Assembly: GCA_030247555.1 (NCBI GenBank)
Contig: JAOTSD010000006.1
Span: 28,556 to 92,555, forward strand
Reading direction: 5' to 3'
DNA: 64,000 nt
DNA from: Siculibacillus sp.
Lineage (GTDB): Bacteria; Pseudomonadota; Alphaproteobacteria; Rhizobiales; Ancalomicrobiaceae
Part shown: positions 16,942 through 25,468 of the stretch, piece by piece
How the letters are laid out: every line of letters starts with the position of its first letter
How positions within the stretch are numbered: the first letter of the stretch is position 1
Made by a program: the position numbers and the translations under genes
The notes under the pieces: generated by a model
What the model saw: the letters and a program-made list of their open reading frames with translations, nothing else
The model's database searches: none
Told to the model about the DNA's origin: nothing

Positions 16942-17193
16942 ATGGCGGATGCTGCCGTTCCCCATTTCGCCAACGATCACGGCGTCGACAAGATCCGGAT
17001 CGGTGCCCGCGAATTCATGTGTGTCGGAGCGAAACCGCCTTTCGATCATCCGCACGTCTTCCTCGACATGGGTGCCTCGGACGAGAAGCTCTGCCCCTAT
17101 TGCGGCACGCTCTACGTCTTCGATCCCGCGATGAAGCACGGCGCCGCCGAGCCGGCCGACGCCGTCTGGCACCCCGCCGCAGCCGCGGAGTGA
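16942..17193 (+). CDS. Zinc-finger (zf-CHCC) protein, NDUFS6-like
   Basis: Encodes 83 residues. It has the zf-CHCC pattern: Cys in EFMCVGA, His in FDHPHVFLDMG, and the closing CPYCGTLYVF. In mitochondria the related NDUFS6 subunit binds zinc in complex I, and alphaproteobacterial homologs are considered its ancestors; a complex I role here is inference. It is followed closely by the FAD monooxygenase gene. The ATG at 16942 follows AGGAACACC, and the protein then has the family's normal size. Confidence 0.88.
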   Translation: MADAAVPHFANDHGVDKIRIGAREFMCVGAKPPFDHPHVFLDMGASDEKLCPYCGTLYVFDPAMKHGAAEPADAVWHPAAAAE

Positions 17194-17245
17194 GCCGGAG
17201 CGAGCCTCCCGCCGCACCGCACGTCGCCCCGAACGGTCGGCCACC

Positions 17246-18448
17246 ATGTCGAAGCACCACATCATCATCGCTGGCGGCGGCATCGGCGGTCTGACCACCG
17301 CCTTGGCGCTCGCCCGCACCGGCCACCGCGTCACCGTGCTCGAGCAATCGCCGGTACTGGCCGAGGTCGGCGCCGGCATCCAGCTCTCGCCCAACGCCTC
17401 GCGTGTCCTCGTCGATCTCGGACTGCACGACTCGCTGGCCCGCAGCGCGGTGACGCCGCGCGAGATCGTCGTCCACTCCTCGCGCAACGGCGGTATCGTC
17501 GCCCGTACGCCGGTCGGCCGGGCCGTCGAGGCGCGCTACGGCGCGCCCTTCTGGGTGATCCATCGCGCCGACCTCCTCTCCGCCCTCGCCGGAGCGGTCG
17601 CGGCGGAACCGGCGATCGAACTCGTCCTCGACGCCCGCTTCCGCGACGCCAGCCCGGCACCCGATGCGATCACCGTCCATGCCACCATCGCCGGCCAGCC
17701 GGGCGACCTCGAGGGGGACGGTCTCATCGGCGCCGACGGCGTCCGCTCGCGCGTCCGCACCAAGCTGCGTGCCGGCCCGCCCGCCCGCTACACCGGCCGC
17801 ACCGCCTATCGCGCCACCGTGCCGATCGAGCGCGTGCCCGACGAGTACCGCGACGTGACCGGCATGTGGCTGTCGCCGCGCGCCCATCTCGTCCACTATC
17901 CGCTGCGCGCCGGGCGCGAATTCAATCTCGTCGCCGTGGTCGAGGACGATTGGCAGAACGAGGGTTGGTCGATCCCCGCCTCGAAGGCCGAGTTCGCCAC
18001 CCATTTCGGCCTGACCGGCCGTTCGCGCTGGCCGGAGGCGGCCCGTCGCCTTCTCGACCTGCCCGAGACCTGGACCAAATGGGCGCTGTGCGGCTTCGAC
18101 TCCGACTTCGAATGGTCCTCCGGCGCGGTGACGCTTCTCGGCGACGCCGCCCACGCGACGCTGCCCTTCGCCGCCCAGGGTGGTGGCATGGCGATCGAGG
18201 ACGCCGCCGTCGTCGCCCGGGCGCTGGAGGGTGCACCGACCGTCTCGGCCGGCTTCCGCGCCTACGAGACGCTGAGGAAGCAGCGTACCCGCGCCATCGT
18301 CGAACAGGCGGTGTCGAACGGCCGGCTCTATCACCTGCCCCACGCGCTCGCCCTCTTCCGCGACGCCGCCCTGAAGATGGGCGTGGGTGGCCAATTGCTC
18401 GACCGCATGGACTGGATCTACCGCTGGCACCCCGAACGCCCCGATTGA
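17246..18448 (+). CDS. FAD-dependent aromatic monooxygenase (salicylate hydroxylase-like)
   Basis: Encodes 400 residues. The class A flavoprotein monooxygenase signature is complete: Rossmann GxGxxG in IIAGGGIGGLTTALAL (about 7-20), the DG motif in LIGADGVRSRVR (about 160) and the GD motif in LLGDAAHATLPFAAQG (about 296-310). Such enzymes hydroxylate aromatic rings using NAD(P)H and O2. VGAGIQLSPNASRVL matches the salicylate/3-hydroxybenzoate hydroxylase group. No ring-cleavage genes are nearby, so the substrate is open. It lies 52 bases after the zf-CHCC gene and is probably transcribed with it. Confidence 0.9.
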   Translation: MSKHHIIIAGGGIGGLTTALALARTGHRVTVLEQSPVLAEVGAGIQLSPNASRVLVDLGLHDSLARSAVTPREIVVHSSRNGGIVARTPVGRAVEARYGAPFWVIHRADLLSALAGAVAAEPAIELVLDARFRDASPAPDAITVHATIAGQPGDLEGDGLIGADGVRSRVRTKLRAGPPARYTGRTAYRATVPIERVPDEYRDVTGMWLSPRAHLVHYPLRAGREFNLVAVVEDDWQNEGWSIPASKAEFATHFGLTGRSRWPEAARRLLDLPETWTKWALCGFDSDFEWSSGAVTLLGDAAHATLPFAAQGGGMAIEDAAVVARALEGAPTVSAGFRAYETLRKQRTRAIVEQAVSNGRLYHLPHALALFRDAALKMGVGGQLLDRMDWIYRWHPERPD

Positions 18449-18564
18449 TCGGCGTGGCCACGCCGGCTTTTCCCCCGCCGGCGCGTCGCCTCTCCTTGAG
18501 GGCCGCACCGGTTTGATCTATTGACCGGCGAGACGCCGCGGGTGGCGCCGGGAGGAGGGACGTC

Positions 18565-19329
18565 ATGACAGCCGCCGATGCGACCTCCGCCGCCGCCGAG
18601 ATCGTCACCGCCGGCATGCTGGTGATCGGCGACGAGATCCTCTCCGGTCGCACCAAGGACCGCAACATCGGCTACGTCGCCGACCGCCTCACCGAGATCG
18701 GCATCGACCTGAAGGAAGTGCGCGTCGTCCCCGACGAGCAGGACATGATCGTCGAGGCGGTCCGCGCATTGTCCGCCCGTTGGACCCACGTCTTCACCTC
18801 CGGCGGCATCGGCCCGACCCACGACGACATCACCGCCGACGCCATCGCCGCCGCCTTCGGGGTGGGCATCGACCACCATCCGCGCGCCGTCGAGATCCTG
18901 AAGTCTCGCCTCGCCGGTCGCGCCGAGATCAACGAAGCGCGCCTGCGCATGGCGCGCATTCCCTTCGGCGCCGACCTGATCGAGACCGAGAACGGCATGC
19001 CCGGCTTCCGCCTCGGCAACGTCCACGTCATGGCGGGCGTACCGGCGGTGCTCCAAGCGATGATGGACGAGGTCTGCCGGACCCTGAAGGGCGGCCGCCC
19101 GATGCTGTCGAAGACCCTCGACGCCGAACGCGGCGAAGGCCTCGTCGCCACGCCGCTCGCCGCCATCCAGAAGGCCCACCCGACCACCGTCATCGGGTCC
19201 TATCCGTATGAACGCGACGGTCGCTACGCCACCAACATCGTGGTGCGCGCCCGCGATCCCGCCGCCCTCGACGCCGCTTTCGCCGACATCGAGGCCATGA
19301 TCGCCGAAGTCCGCGCCAAGTATCCGTGA
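18565..19329 (+). CDS. MoaB/CinA-N-like molybdopterin-binding domain protein
   Basis: Encodes 254 residues. The MoCF-biosynthesis fold is shown by [17 protein letters not shown] (about 16-32), [19 protein letters not shown] (about 77-95) and [15 protein letters not shown] (about 152). The length equals the N-terminal half of CinA without the C-terminal pyridine-nucleotide amidase. Possible roles are nucleotide or NMN-derivative hydrolysis (COG1058) or binding of molybdopterin; the family function in alphaproteobacteria is unclear. It is followed by gpt after 10 bases, so the two are co-transcribed. Confidence 0.88.
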   Translation: MTAADATSAAAEIVTAGMLVIGDEILSGRTKDRNIGYVADRLTEIGIDLKEVRVVPDEQDMIVEAVRALSARWTHVFTSGGIGPTHDDITADAIAAAFGVGIDHHPRAVEILKSRLAGRAEINEARLRMARIPFGADLIETENGMPGFRLGNVHVMAGVPAVLQAMMDEVCRTLKGGRPMLSKTLDAERGEGLVATPLAAIQKAHPTTVIGSYPYERDGRYATNIVVRARDPAALDAAFADIEAMIAEVRAKYP

Positions 19330-19339
19330 GGTCCACCCG

Positions 19340-19843
19340 ATGAGCGGTCCCCAACCGAAAGCCTTCCCCGTTTCCTGGGATCAGTTCCACCGCGACGCCC
19401 GCGCGCTCGCCTGGCGTCTCTCCGGTCAGGGTCAGTGGCAGGCGATCGTCGCCATCACCCGCGGCGGCCTCGTCCCGGCGGCGATCGTGGCGCGCGAACT
19501 CGACATCCGCCTGATCGAGTCGATCTGCGTCGCCTCCTATCACGACTACACCACCCAGGGAGAACTCCGGGTGATGAAGACGGTACAGCCGCATCTGCTC
19601 GAACTCGGCGGCGGCGACGGCGCCGGGATCCTGATCATCGACGACCTCGTCGACACGGGGAAGACCGCCCGGGTCGTGCGCGAGATGATGCCGAGCGCCC
19701 ATTTCGCCACCGTCTACGCCAAGCCGCAGGGCCGCCCGCTGGTCGACACCTTCGTCACCGAAGTGTCGCAGGACACCTGGATCTACTTCCCTTGGGACAT
19801 GGGCTGGCAGTTCCAGCCGCCGATCCGCGAAGGCGGAGCCTGA
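19340..19843 (+). CDS. gpt: Xanthine phosphoribosyltransferase
   Basis: Encodes 167 residues. It salvages xanthine and guanine with PRPP. The PRPP loop is clear in [17 protein letters not shown] (about 96-112), as is [16 protein letters not shown] near residue 38. The lid and base-recognition segment [10 protein letters not shown] near the C-terminus is typical of XGPRT enzymes, which are membrane-associated in enterobacteria. The gene forms a pair with the upstream MoaB-like gene. Confidence 0.94.
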   Translation: MSGPQPKAFPVSWDQFHRDARALAWRLSGQGQWQAIVAITRGGLVPAAIVARELDIRLIESICVASYHDYTTQGELRVMKTVQPHLLELGGGDGAGILIIDDLVDTGKTARVVREMMPSAHFATVYAKPQGRPLVDTFVTEVSQDTWIYFPWDMGWQFQPPIREGGA

Positions 19844-19916
19844 TCCCGCTTCACACGACCCGCGGGATCGATCCGTCGCCTCGCGCCACTTCCTTCGAAC
19901 CGACCAAGAGGCAGAC

Positions 19917-20252
19917 ATGATCAACGGCGGCGACGACGATCGCGATGCGGAGAGCTGGGACGACGAGCAGGAGGCCCACGCCGACGCGCTGCGCGATCTG
20001 GTGCTCGACTATCTCGACGAGAACGAGGTCGACGAGGGCACCGCGGTCTTCGGCCTCGTCAACATCGCCTTGTCGATCGCCATGTCGGGCTACGTCATGA
20101 GCGTCGACAAGCCGTCGGTCGGCGGCCTGCGCATGGCGCTCGACCGCCTCGGCAAGGATTTCGCCGACATCATCCGCGAGGCGAAGAAGAACGCCGAGGA
20201 GTTTCTCGCCGAGACCAAGGCGGCTCTGGAAGCCGACGAGGGCGAGGTCTGA
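19917..20252 (+). CDS. Small acidic protein of unknown function
   Basis: Encodes 111 residues, very acidic at both ends, with a central hydrophobic helix (about 47-62, VFGLVNIALSIAMSGYVM) and a C-terminal charged helix likely to be a coiled coil (about 85-108). I do not recognise a family. It follows gpt by 73 bases on the same strand and has a plausible GAGG-like site, so it may be the third gene of that operon. Confidence 0.65.
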   Translation: MINGGDDDRDAESWDDEQEAHADALRDLVLDYLDENEVDEGTAVFGLVNIALSIAMSGYVMSVDKPSVGGLRMALDRLGKDFADIIREAKKNAEEFLAETKAALEADEGEV

Positions 20253-20354
20253 GCTCCACCACGTCCGAAAACGCCCGCCGCCTTCGGGGGCCCGGCGTCC
20301 GGAGCGAGCCTCGGGAGACGCATCCACATCCGATGCCGCGATCGGGATTCGCCG

Positions 20355-21119
20355 ATGTTCTTCGATGTCGCCGCCGCCGTTCTCGCCGCCTCGATCGCGC
20401 ACTTGGTCGTGGCTCTCGCGCTCGACCCGTCGTGGACGATCCTTCCCGGCCTCCTTCTGGGCTGGGTGGTGATCGACTTCTGTTCCGGACTGGTCCACAT
20501 GCTGCTGGACTTCGTGCCGATGCCGGCACGGATGCGGATGGACCTGCTCTACTTCGCCCGCGACCGTCACAGCCCGGAATATCGGCGTCTGCGCGAGGAG
20601 ATCCTCGGGTCGGTCGGCCCGTTCTGGCGGATCGCCTTCAACTTCAAGTATCACCACCCCCGACCGAACGCACTCGGCCGGCGCAACCTGCGGGAATTGT
20701 GCGCCGACACGCTCTTCTTCGCCGCCCTGCCCTGGTCGCTGACACTGAACGTCGTCGTCGCCGTCTCGCCGCCGCCGGCCTGGGTGATCGCGGCCGGGGT
20801 GTCGACGGTGATCGGCGCGTTGTTCATCCAGTATTTCCACGCCACGCTGCATCGGCGCGAACCGCCGGCTTTCGTCGCGGCGATGCGCCGCCTCGGTCTG
20901 CTGATGACGCCCGAGGCCCACCAGCGCCATCACGACGTCCAGGACAATTCCTTCGCCATCATCGCCGGCTGGACCAACCCGCCGCTCGATCGGATCTTCC
21001 GGGCCCTCGTCGCGGCGGGGCTCTGTCGCGCCGAGAACCTCGAGCCGCCGCGATCGGAGGCCACGCGCCATCTGGCGACGGTCCGACAGCGCTCGATCGC
21101 AATGGACGGCGACGACTGA
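20355..21119 (+). CDS. CarF/TMEM189 (Kua)-type lipid desaturase domain protein
   Basis: Encodes 254 residues with about four membrane segments. The histidine pattern fits the plasmanylethanolamine desaturase group: DFCSGLVHMLLD (about 37-48), FKYHHPRPNAL (about 97), FHATLHRRE (about 160) and a late EAHQRHHD (about 195) near a C-terminal WTNPPLD. In myxobacteria and animals, proteins of this family make the vinyl-ether bond of plasmalogens; here that is inference, since the DNA shows no plasmalogen-linked partner. FA_hydroxylase-type proteins are an alternative, but the DFxSGLxH start favours the Kua family. Confidence 0.75.
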   Translation: MFFDVAAAVLAASIAHLVVALALDPSWTILPGLLLGWVVIDFCSGLVHMLLDFVPMPARMRMDLLYFARDRHSPEYRRLREEILGSVGPFWRIAFNFKYHHPRPNALGRRNLRELCADTLFFAALPWSLTLNVVVAVSPPPAWVIAAGVSTVIGALFIQYFHATLHRREPPAFVAAMRRLGLLMTPEAHQRHHDVQDNSFAIIAGWTNPPLDRIFRALVAAGLCRAENLEPPRSEATRHLATVRQRSIAMDGDD

Positions 21120-21168
21120 TCCGGACGGCGGCGGTCACCGCCCGGAACCGACCCGCAACCCGCTCCGA

Positions 21169-22335
21169 TCACATGATCTGTTTGCGGACGATCTCCTCGA
21201 CCACGCGGTCGAAGCCGTCGCGCCCCTCGCCGGCCTTCATCTTCTCCGCCGCCACCGCGGCATCGCGCTTGGCGACGAGGCGGGCGAGTTCACCCTGGAG
21301 AGCACCCCGTTCGGCCGACTTGGCGGAGATCGCCGCGGCGAGCTTCTCCTTGGAGAGCCCTTGGAGCTCGGCCGGCAGGTCGCCGTCCTTCACCCCGTCG
21401 AGCTTCGCCCGCCCGGCGATGACGTCGGCGACGAGATCACCCTCGCCGGTGACGACGCCACGCGCCTCGGGCTTGGGCGCGCGCATGACGTAGCTCGCCA
21501 TGTCGGAGGCCGCGGCCGGCGCCGCCTTGGCGGCCATCTCCGTCTTGGCCTTGACCGTCGCCTGCCGCCGCTGATCGCCGTAGGGCACGACGGTGCGGTT
21601 GAGCTTCAACTGCAGTTCCAGGATCTCCTGATCGAAGGGGGTGCGGATCGTCACCACGCCGCCGGTCTGCGGGATCTTGACGTAGTCGCCGCGCCCCAAC
21701 TGGGCGATGGTGCGCCAGATGGTCTCCGTGTCCGCGGCATTGCCGGCCTGCACCGTGTCGACGACGATCCCCTCGCGCTCGGCGATCTTCAGCGTGTCGG
21801 CGAAGGGCACGTCCTGGGGATAATCCATGTGCGGAGGAGCGTCGCCGACCAGGAAGACGATGCGCCGCGTGTCGGATGTCTTCGTCCACGAGAGCCGGTT
21901 CACCGCCACCGACAACGCCTCGTTGACCGATTCCGGCCGATCACCGCCGCCCTGGGCGCGATAGTCGAGGAGCTTGCCGTAGACGGCGTGGATGTCGGTC
22001 GAAAGATCGGTCCGGTCGGTGACGTAGAGGTCGCCGCGGTCGCGATAGGCGACGAGGCCGATGCGGATCTCGGCGTTCGGATTGGCCTTGCGGATCTCGT
22101 CGGCGATGCCCCAGATGCGACGTTTGGCGCCGTCGATCAGGTCGCCCATCGAGCCGGTGGTGTCGAGCACGAAGGCGACCTCGACGCGGCCGACCGGAGC
22201 GATGAGCGCCTGCGTCTTCTCCGAGGTCTGCGGCGCTGCGACGCTCGCTCGCGGCTGATCGCTCGACCAGCCCGGCCGCACCGCCGACACCACCAGTGCC
22301 GTCATCAGTCCGCTCACCAGGATCCACCGGTTCAT
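21169..22335 (-). CDS. Exported von Willebrand factor A domain protein
   Basis: Encodes 388 residues. A signal peptide (about 1-24) is followed by a VWA domain (about 50-230). The MIDAS motif DTTGSMGD is intact and the later DAPPHMDYP and GNAADTETIW segments resemble the CoxE/YfbK-like VWA pattern for metal-dependent protein binding. The C-terminal 120 residues are rich in Lys, Ala and Glu and predicted helical. The role is unknown; secreted VWA proteins usually mediate adhesion or assembly. No ATPase partner of the MoxR type is beside it. Confidence 0.85.
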   Translation of the reverse strand: MNRWILVSGLMTALVVSAVRPGWSSDQPRASVAAPQTSEKTQALIAPVGRVEVAFVLDTTGSMGDLIDGAKRRIWGIADEIRKANPNAEIRIGLVAYRDRGDLYVTDRTDLSTDIHAVYGKLLDYRAQGGGDRPESVNEALSVAVNRLSWTKTSDTRRIVFLVGDAPPHMDYPQDVPFADTLKIAEREGIVVDTVQAGNAADTETIWRTIAQLGRGDYVKIPQTGGVVTIRTPFDQEILELQLKLNRTVVPYGDQRRQATVKAKTEMAAKAAPAAASDMASYVMRAPKPEARGVVTGEGDLVADVIAGRAKLDGVKDGDLPAELQGLSKEKLAAAISAKSAERGALQGELARLVAKRDAAVAAEKMKAGEGRDGFDRVVEEIVRKQIM

Positions 22336-22624
22336 CGTCGTCTCTCCCTCGCTCCCCGGCCGCGCCTTTGCGCCCTGCCGGACCGCGTCCCGCGCCGGCC
22401 CACCGACCGACGCCCGCGATCACCTAGGAGCCTCGGACCCGATCGCGGTGGTGCTTCGGCGCTTCCGTGGCGGAAGCGCGGCGAAAGCGGACCCATGTCG
22501 TGGAGCTTCTCGCGATCGCGAGACGGGGGTCGGGACGAGCGGACACCCCGGTAGGCACGCCCCCCGATCGGCGCGAACCCGCTTGATCTCCGCCCGCCCC
22601 GCCGCTACCCCTCTTCGTGGCGAT

Positions 22625-22709
22625 GCGGACGTGGCGAAACCGGTAGACGCACGAGACTTAAAATCTTGCGCCGCGAGGCGTGGGGGTTCGAGTCCCCCCG
22701 TCCGCACCA
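22625..22709 (+). tRNA. tRNA-Leu (anticodon UAA)
   Basis: A complete cloverleaf of 85 bases including the encoded CCA. The acceptor stem pairs gcggacg with cgtccgc. The D-arm carries cgaaaccggtagacg, the anticodon loop reads CTTAAAA (anticodon TAA), a long variable arm (cgccgcgaggcg) marks a class II tRNA, and the T-arm is gggggttcgagtccccc. It is immediately followed by a stretch of accessory genes on the other strand. Confidence 0.97.
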
Positions 22710-22819
22710 GCCGAAACCGACCTTCGGCGCCATCGGATGCCGTACGAGGACTTCACGGTTCAAGTCGGGTTAGGCCGGCCGATCATCTTGGCCCGCTCGC
22801 GACCACTTCGGAGCCAAGA

Positions 22820-23560
22820 TCAGTATCGGCAGACGAAGGAGCCGGCACCGTTCCGGATTTCGACCGCTCGGATCGACGGAACGCGATACGTCGCCGGGGC
22901 GCGGATCGTGGCCGGCTCCGCGGGACCCACCCGCCCAGCGTTCACCCAGCCGGCCAATCCACCGTTGGTCGACGCATCGGTGAAATTCACCGAGACTTCG
23001 AACGTGGAGCACGAGTTGGTGACGCTGAACGAGCTCCCGTTCGGCAGGACGCTGATGCAACGACAATCCGCCGGCTTCGGCCCCGACGTGGCCGTGCCTC
23101 CAAGAGGCGCCCCACCGGTGTCTCTCGGGCCGGCATAGGCGACCGCCCAGTTGGCGCAGTCGCGGAGTGCGGTCTGCGCACGTCCATTGTGCGATTGGGC
23201 CGTGATCAGCGCCTGAAGAATACCCTGACCGTTCCGTCGTGCCGTCGAATAGGTTCTGGTCGCTCCGCCATCTCGGAAGATCCAGTCGATGGCCTCGCGC
23301 GCCTCCCCGCATCCTTCGGGCGGGGCGGCGACGCTCGCACCCGTCGTCCCTCCGCTCAGGCACTTGCGGTAGTCGGCCTCGTGCCGGCTCCGACATTTGG
23401 AAAAATAGGAGAAGTCCCCCGGAGCGGCCGTCTTCTGCGCCTCGAGCGCGCATCGACCCGTGAGGTCCGTCCACAGAGCTTCACATCGCTCCGAGGCGTT
23501 CGCCGTCGCGACCGAGCCGATCAGGAACGCGGCGACCAAGACGTACCCGGGCCGGCCCAT
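22820..23560 (-). CDS. Secreted cysteine-rich protein of unknown function (second of a pair)
   Basis: Encodes 246 residues with a signal peptide ending near TANASE (about 23). The mature N-terminus has a four-cysteine pattern C-x10-C-x18-C-x10-C, with a DFSYFSKC core. The middle has a helical segment and the C-terminal half (about 165-246) has more cysteines (CRCISV, NSCSTFEVS and a final FVCRY) in a beta-rich domain. I do not recognise it. Its ATG directly follows the stop codon of the upstream gene at 23561, so the two are translated from one message. GC content and codon use look lower than in core genes. Confidence 0.7.
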   Translation of the reverse strand: MGRPGYVLVAAFLIGSVATANASERCEALWTDLTGRCALEAQKTAAPGDFSYFSKCRSRHEADYRKCLSGGTTGASVAAPPEGCGEAREAIDWIFRDGGATRTYSTARRNGQGILQALITAQSHNGRAQTALRDCANWAVAYAGPRDTGGAPLGGTATSGPKPADCRCISVLPNGSSFSVTNSCSTFEVSVNFTDASTNGGLAGWVNAGRVGPAEPATIRAPATYRVPSIRAVEIRNGAGSFVCRY

Positions 23561-24193
23561 TCAGCAGACTCCCTTGTACAACTGATAGCACTGGTAGAAG
23601 GAGCCCGCCTGACCCGTCATTCCGCCTCCCAGCGACTGCCAACGTTGGCGACACGTTTCTGCGTTCTGACGCGCGGCGGTACAGGAAGCACCGCCGCCCG
23701 CGGATCCGCCACCCGCTGCTCCGCCACCCGAATATCCGCCGCCACCTTTGGCTCCGGCCACGGCGCCCGCGACCCCCAGTATTCCCGTCGCCAATCCCAA
23801 CACATCGTCGAGGCCCGAAGAGGATCCACCGCCCGACGCCCGCCTGTCGCTCCCATCCGTGCCACCTCCATCGGAGATCGCCTGCACCCACGGCCGATTG
23901 CCTCTTTCACCGTCGTGATACAGAAAGCATTCGTAGCCGGCCGATCGGCAATTGGAGAGAGATCGTTCGATGGCTACCGCGGTCGTGCTCGCCTCATGGG
24001 TCCAGAAGCATCTGGTTCCACCGTTCCGAAGACCTGAAACGATCGCCTTGGATCCCTTGAGAAAACGGTAGGTCTCGTTGTAGCTGTCGGTACAAGCTTT
24101 GTAAGCTCTGAGCTGCTGAGATTCAGCCCAGCACGACGTGGATACGATGGTCGCGAGACAGAATGAAACGGAACGCATCACTGAACGACGCAT
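23561..24193 (-). CDS. Secreted cysteine- and glycine-rich protein of unknown function (first of a pair)
   Basis: Encodes 210 residues with a signal peptide (cleavage near CWA-ES, about 23). The N-terminal domain (about 24-105) has a TAVAIERSLSNCRSAGYEC segment like the A-rich helix plus Cys pair seen in several small periplasmic repeat proteins. A Gly/Ser-rich hydrophobic stretch (about 125-170) follows. The C-terminus carries C-x9-C-x20-C-x7-C with a SFYQC core, resembling the four-cysteine block at the start of the next protein. Stop and next start are adjacent (tga atg), indicating translational coupling. Family unknown. Confidence 0.7.
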   Translation of the reverse strand: MRRSVMRSVSFCLATIVSTSCWAESQQLRAYKACTDSYNETYRFLKGSKAIVSGLRNGGTRCFWTHEASTTAVAIERSLSNCRSAGYECFLYHDGERGNRPWVQAISDGGGTDGSDRRASGGGSSSGLDDVLGLATGILGVAGAVAGAKGGGGYSGGGAAGGGSAGGGASCTAARQNAETCRQRWQSLGGGMTGQAGSFYQCYQLYKGVC

Positions 24194-24634
24194 AATACAC
24201 CCCCCCGTACATCAAGCGCCTAAAAAATTCCAGAAATTTCATGGTACTCTAACATGCCGCGACGAAATGTAAACCCTCGACCACCGTGTTCGCGCGTACC
24301 CTTCTTCTATTCGGAAATCGAGAACGACCGACCAGAACCTCGAGGGAGCGTCGACATCTGTGCCCGAAGAGAGCCGATGCCTCATCGAACCGCTCGGTCG
24401 ATGGTGAGGGCCCGAGCAATTGTTCGATGTCGCGAGGATGACGGAGCATTTTATCGAGTTTCGACTCGATGGCACAACTTCCACAAGTCGATGCGATCGC
24501 GATTCCAACCGATGGACGGAGCGATCGGCGCCACCGAAACGGCCGATGGGACCACACTCGAACGGTGGCCGGACGACACGCCCCCCAGGGTAGCTCCCGT
24601 GGTAACCCTTCGTTCACCCTGATCGGGGATCCTG
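24194..24634. other. AT-richer gap after the cysteine-rich pair
   Basis: About 440 bases of lower GC than the surroundings. Open frames exist (for example 24254-24622) but show no recognisable composition or ribosome site. The promoter of the cysteine-rich pair must lie near 24200-24240, where the sequence is AT-rich. I see no integrase, repeat of the tRNA end or other mobile mark. Confidence 0.45.
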
Positions 24635-24880
24635 ATGGCCGCGGCTCGCGCCGTCCGGGAAACGGGCATGATCGTCTTCGGCAACAACTACGGCTACGGC
24701 AACACCCGCGCCGCCGGCGAGTCCTACGGCTACGCCGCCAAGAACCTGCTCGCCCTCACCCGCAACAACTCGGCCGGCATCCTCGATCAGGCGCTGACCA
24801 ACCTCGCCGAGCAGTCCGCCCTCTTCGCCGAGAAGTCCTCGTCGAAGAGCTGGGGCAATTTCGTCGACATCTTCGTCTGA
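24635..24880 (+). CDS. Small protein of unknown function
   Basis: Encodes 81 residues from the ATG at 24635; a second ATG at 24668 (MIVFGNNYGYGN) is an equally possible start. The sequence has an N-terminal Tyr/Gly/Asn-rich stretch followed by an amphipathic helical part (about 35-70, LLALTRNNSAGILDQALTNL). Strong third-position GC supports coding. No signal peptide or membrane segment is seen, and I do not recognise a family. Confidence 0.5.
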   Translation: MAAARAVRETGMIVFGNNYGYGNTRAAGESYGYAAKNLLALTRNNSAGILDQALTNLAEQSALFAEKSSSKSWGNFVDIFV

Positions 24881-24976
24881 GCCGGCGTTGCGTGGCGGGC
24901 GCCGCCGTGGCACGTCGCGAGGTGGACGCCCGCGCGAATTTCGGCGAGCATCGCCCGAGACCGACGGAGAACGCCG

Positions 24977-25291
24977 ATGATCCTCACTCTCGTCCGCTTC
25001 GCCCTGCCCGAACCGATCGACCTCGCCGAGGCGACGCGGCGTTTCGAGTCCTCGGCGCCGAAATACCTCGGACTGCCCGGACTGCTGCGCAAGGACTACG
25101 TGCTCTCCGAGGACGGCCGTTTCGCCGGCGGCGTCTATCTGTGGGAGAGCCGCGCCGCGGCGCAGGCGGTCTATTCCGGCGAGTGGCGCGCCCGAGTCGC
25201 CGCGCTCTATGGATCCGACCCGGAAGTGACCTTCTTCGAGAGCCCGGTCGGCGTCGACAATCTCACCGGAACGATCGACGCGGGGCGCTGA
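24977..25291 (+). CDS. ABM/YdhR-like dimeric ferredoxin-fold protein
   Basis: Encodes 104 residues fitting the small alpha+beta barrel monooxygenase-like family: APKYLGLPGLLRKDYVLSED, FAGGVYLWESRAAAQAVYSG and DPEVTFFESPV. Family members bind small ligands or degrade quinone- or heme-type substrates; a few are true cofactor-free monooxygenases. No catalytic residue can be fixed. The gene seems to be transcribed alone. Confidence 0.78.
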   Translation: MILTLVRFALPEPIDLAEATRRFESSAPKYLGLPGLLRKDYVLSEDGRFAGGVYLWESRAAAQAVYSGEWRARVAALYGSDPEVTFFESPVGVDNLTGTIDAGR

Positions 25292-25468
25292 ACCGGAGTT
25301 CCCGGCGCCGCCGGTTCTCCGACCGGGTTCGCCACCCCTTGACGATCGTGGCACCGAACACGATTTTCTCGCGGTTGCGAAGGAGCGCCTCGGCGTCTAT
25401 GAGGGGCGCCTCATATTTCCGCTTCGGCGGCCGGGACGGGCGCAACCGAGGCAGACGAGGAGACGAGA

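Noticed and set aside
24254..24622. Open frames on both strands in the gap after the cysteine-rich pair
   Set aside because: No ribosome site, no coherent amino-acid composition and overlapping frames on both strands; typical chance frames.
22683..24640. Search for an attachment-site copy of the tRNA-Leu 3' end
   Set aside because: I found no second copy of ggttcgagtcccccc or similar downstream, and there is no integrase, so a tRNA-integrated island is not supported.
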